Shown here: positions 61,551 to 64,000 of the stretch, piece by piece
Position numbering within the stretch: position 1 is the stretch's first letter
Layout of the letters: every line of letters starts with the position of its first letter
Assembly: GCF_900129645.1 (NCBI RefSeq)
Contig: NZ_FSQZ01000001.1
Location: 496,001 to 560,000, forward strand
Source: Acetomicrobium flavidum
GTDB lineage: Bacteria; Synergistota; Synergistia; Synergistales; Acetomicrobiaceae
Length of the DNA: 64,000 bases
Direction of reading: 5' to 3'
The notes under the pieces: generated by a model
Told to the model about the DNA's origin: nothing
Database searches by the model: none
The model's input: only the letters and a program-made list of their open reading frames with translations
Made by a program: the position numbers and the translations under genes

Positions 61551-62371
61551 ATCATTACCTTATCTTTCAAGAAAAAGAAGATATCCTTATCCAACAATTC
61601 ATAACCTACATCGAATATATCATTTGATCTTGCTACCTTTACGGCGCTGTATCCCAACTTTACTTCCTTTAATGCACCGCACTCCAATGCATACCTTTCA
61701 AACCGGGATGCATCGGTTACTACGTTTTTATCCAAATACCTAACGTAATACGTGTAAGTATCTTCGTACTCTTTGTCTCCGACTTTTATCCTTCCGGTGA
61801 ACGATTTCATATACCTGTAGGGAACCACATGTTTTTGCTCAATGTGATGTAAAAAAGTCATGACATGAAAATCTACCCCAAAAAAGACCAGCTTACCCTT
61901 TTTCTTTCGCAACTTCCCAAAGATGGAGTCATCATCGAAAGAGTCCTTGCTTAACCCTTCCGTAAAGTAGGCTTTCTCTTTGCCCCACACTGCTGCCGAA
62001 AATATCGGATGTATGGTCCTTGTGACACCGCTTTGCTTCCTAAAAAACTCCGTAAGTACCCCTACTGTAGAAGGTGAGGTTTCAGGACAATAAGTTTCGC
62101 CCTTGGTAAAGCTGTAGGTGAAGGTAGGCATGATTATCGTTCCTTCTGAGCCAACCGCTTCTTTAAATGCATTCAATATCATGCCCAGGAATTTGTCCCT
62201 ATCCCTTATATTTCCCAGCTTACCAAATACAGAGACATCGGAATGAACAAAGATGATATCGCCTTTTTCGATATTGGCACTGCACAAGGCATCGGCAATA
62301 TCAGCGTAGTATATTTTTTCACTATCATCACAAATATATAAATAATCTTTTCCTCTTTCGTCACAATCCAT
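61547..62371 (-). CDS. AAC(3)-like acetyltransferase
   Basis: Acetyl-CoA dependent N-acetyltransferase with the fold of aminoglycoside 3-N-acetyltransferases. The 274-residue protein has the family start VHSDVSVFGKLGN, TIIMPTFTYSFTKGE, GVLTEFFRKQSGVTRTIHPIFSAAVWGKEK, FFGVDFHVMTFLHHIEQKHVVPYRYMKSF. Located between an FkbH-type gene and DUF4910, it more likely acetylates an amino sugar on a surface glycan than an antibiotic. ATG 62371 (TTG 62374 is also possible; GGGAG 12-15 bases upstream). Cotranslated with DUF4910. Confidence 0.88.
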   Translation of the reverse strand: MDCDERGKDYLYICDDSEKIYYADIADALCSANIEKGDIIFVHSDVSVFGKLGNIRDRDKFLGMILNAFKEAVGSEGTIIMPTFTYSFTKGETYCPETSPSTVGVLTEFFRKQSGVTRTIHPIFSAAVWGKEKAYFTEGLSKDSFDDDSIFGKLRKKKGKLVFFGVDFHVMTFLHHIEQKHVVPYRYMKSFTGRIKVGDKEYEDTYTYYVRYLDKNVVTDASRFERYALECGALKEVKLGYSAVKVARSNDIFDVGYELLDKDIFFFLKDKVMI

Positions 62372-62425
62372 CAATATAATATAATCTCCCGTTCATAAAA
62401 ATCCTAAATTTTGAAGGAACCCTGC

Positions 62426-64000
62426 TTATATCTCTATATTTATCTTAAAATAGTCGGGACAAGATATCCCGGCCTCTTTAACGTTAAGACAATACCTGCC
62501 GTCTATCTCGGTGAAACCCAAATTTCTGTAAAAGTCCTTCGCAGGCATGTTCTTTTTGGTGGGGATGTACTCACCCCAAACGGTTTCTATTCCGCTTTTT
62601 AACGCCTGTTCGCAAACGAATGACATCATGGCATCTTCCACCTTCCTGTTCATCACCCTACAGCTGAGCAGGAAGGTATCGATAAACCATTCCCTGTCAT
62701 TTAATTCCTCTATTATTACAAGGCCTACTATGCCGTAATCGCCAAACTTGTCCTTTACGTCAAAGGCATATATGCGATGTCTGCCGTCTTTTGCCATGGA
62801 CCTTACGTCCTCTTCCGTGTATCTTCTGGTCGTAAGGTTGAACTGGTTGGTCTTTTGCGTAAGCTGGGATATCCTGGGGATGTAAAAGTCGCTCGCTCCC
62901 TTTACGGTAATTACCATGTCAAGGTTTCTGTAAAAATCTTCCAGGCTTTCAAATTGGCTTTGAAGGCTTGCCCTCTTGATCTGGGCTCTGTACATGTTGG
63001 TCCTGTTCAAGTCTTCTTCCGTTATGTCCAGCTTTTCAAAGCAGTCGATGCCTCTTGCGAAATCGACAAACAGGGTTGGATCGTCGGGCATTAAATATGT
63101 CATTACCATTGGAAGCCTTTCTTTGACGAGCTCGCACTCTACGGGATTGTCGTCTATGAAGACCATGCTGTCGAGACCTATGTTAAGCTCGCGCGAGATC
63201 TCCAGGATGTTTGTTGCCTTATCGTTCCAGTTTATCTTGATGCAGGCAAAGTTTTCTTCCCTTAAGACCATGTCGGGGTGACCGTTTATGACCTCCATGG
63301 CATCGTCGTAGTTGTTCTTGCTGTTTACGGCAAGAATTACGCCCCTCTGGGTTAGCTTTAAAAGCTCCCTTTGGAAGTCCTTGTAACATTTGCCGGGGTA
63401 GCTTTCTCCAAGCTTTATGCCGTTAAATCCGTCCTCGCCCACGATACCGCCCCACAGGGTGTTGTCAAGGTCGAGGACGATGCATTTTTTTGCCATTCCG
63501 TAGATCGCCCTTATTATCTTTGCATATTCTTCAGCCAAACCCAGGTAGTAGTTGCTGTTATATGGATTTTTTGCCACATACCACATCCTTCGATCAAGTA
63601 AGTTGTCCAGGCCCTTTTTGGTTACCATGTAATCTACGTCGTTTATATATACCCCGGAGTAAATTTCCTTCAACTCAAGGAGTTTAAGGTTGATGTCTCT
63701 TACAAAGTTAAGGAGGCTTGATTTGGTCTGGTAGTCGTATATCCCAGCACCCGGAAATTCAGGCATGGCAAAGTTGTTTATGATGATGTTAGAAGCCGTT
63801 TTTTGCTTTATGGATTTAACAATTGATTCAATAGTATTAAGTACCTCAGACTCAATAAAGCTCAGCACATCCCTTTCAAGGATGGAGCTTTCAAAAAGCT
63901 TCGGCGCCATGTCCTCAAGCCTTAAGGCAATTATCACTATGTCCGGCCTGGAAGCGTAAAGCTCACTTGTATCGTTTAAGACATACTGAAGGTATTGATT
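62426..64000 (-). CDS. FkbH-like HAD-IIIC protein, N-terminus beyond the window edge
   Basis: HAD-superfamily protein of the FkbH type, which loads glyceryl- or similar groups on a carrier protein in polyketide and surface-polymer pathways. The frame stays open to base 64000, so the visible 524 residues lack the true start. It has KKCIVLDLDNTLWGGIVGEDGFNGIKLG (HAD motif I), AVNSKNNYDDAMEVI, MVFIDDNPVECELVKERLPMV (motif III), and a C-terminal GNAT-like domain with LSCRVMNRKVEDAMM and GEYIPTKKNMPAKDFYRNLGF. First visible gene of the leftward glycan operon. Confidence 0.9.
   Translation of the reverse strand, partial: NQYLQYVLNDTSELYASRPDIVIIALRLEDMAPKLFESSILERDVLSFIESEVLNTIESIVKSIKQKTASNIIINNFAMPEFPGAGIYDYQTKSSLLNFVRDINLKLLELKEIYSGVYINDVDYMVTKKGLDNLLDRRMWYVAKNPYNSNYYLGLAEEYAKIIRAIYGMAKKCIVLDLDNTLWGGIVGEDGFNGIKLGESYPGKCYKDFQRELLKLTQRGVILAVNSKNNYDDAMEVINGHPDMVLREENFACIKINWNDKATNILEISRELNIGLDSMVFIDDNPVECELVKERLPMVMTYLMPDDPTLFVDFARGIDCFEKLDITEEDLNRTNMYRAQIKRASLQSQFESLEDFYRNLDMVITVKGASDFYIPRISQLTQKTNQFNLTTRRYTEEDVRSMAKDGRHRIYAFDVKDKFGDYGIVGLVIIEELNDREWFIDTFLLSCRVMNRKVEDAMMSFVCEQALKSGIETVWGEYIPTKKNMPAKDFYRNLGFTEIDGRYCLNVKEAGISCPDYFKINIEI

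Noticed and set aside
61547-62371. Aminoglycoside resistance gene
   Set aside because: The AAC(3)-type fold is present but the operon is for surface glycan modification and no mobile resistance context is seen.

Overview
The window reads like the chromosome of an anaerobic diderm bacterium of the Synergistota (Acetomicrobium/Anaerobaculum-like). This is inferred from gene content, not from a marker search. The pointers are an S-layer-homology (SLH) outer-membrane porin, an OmpH/Skp chaperone, lipopolysaccharide-type heptosyl- and glycosyltransferases, csaB with DUF5693 (pyruvylated wall polymer that SLH domains bind), split transketolase, short HisG with HisZ, strong AGGAGG ribosome sites and very tight, overlapping genes. 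A Negativicutes-type diderm is the main alternative.

Layout. 1-0.5 kb: 5' part of an ISLre2-family transposase running off the left edge. 0.6-8.9 kb: housekeeping genes (DUF445, rpsT, holA, leuS, slipin, nfeD, radA), all leftward except rpsT. 9.0-14.2 kb: a rightward histidine operon hisZ-G-B-H-A-F-IE in which every junction after hisG overlaps; hisC and hisD are absent. 14.2-21.5 kb: small mixed operons (orphan LivK-like protein, adenosine-specific kinase, HAD phosphatase, a membrane-anchored disordered protein, OmpH, DUF3343-MoaD pair, pfkA with a glutamate-cyclase-like gene). 21.6-23.4 kb: the SLH porin with its own terminator and a long leader. 23.8-31.5 kb: eight glycan genes (three GT4, two GT9, one GT2 on the opposite strand, one ELM1-family protein and one further GT4/GT9 step in the same run). 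31.5-45.7 kb: a nearly gapless leftward run from rnj through uppP, maf, DUF5693, csaB, transketolase, ftsE/ftsX, envC, ctp, a divergent polysaccharide deacetylase and purA into the glycosyltransferases. 45.8-52.7 kb: class II aldolase, three tRNA genes (Gln, Glu, Ala), D-aminoacylase-like amidohydrolase, MalY/PatB, a fused nucleotidyltransferase-HEPN protein, MscS and SpeD.

52.8-60.3 kb is an accessory, visibly AT-rich stretch: an Rpn-type nuclease, a secreted endonuclease/exonuclease/phosphatase-fold protein with a late frameshift, a large exported protein of unknown family, remnants of an IS21-type and an IS1634-type insertion sequence, and an FkbM methyltransferase. 60.3-64 kb is a leftward surface-glycan modification operon (FkbH-type protein running off the right edge, AAC(3)-like acetyltransferase, DUF4910 aminopeptidase-like protein).

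How it fits together: most of the window builds or anchors the cell envelope. UppP recycles the lipid carrier, CsaB pyruvylates a wall glycan, the SLH porin binds that glycan and tethers the outer membrane, FtsEX-EnvC and Ctp handle wall remodelling, and the glycosyltransferase block builds LPS or surface polysaccharide. The most unusual material is the secreted nuclease-like gene plus unknown exported protein at 54.2-56.9 kb.
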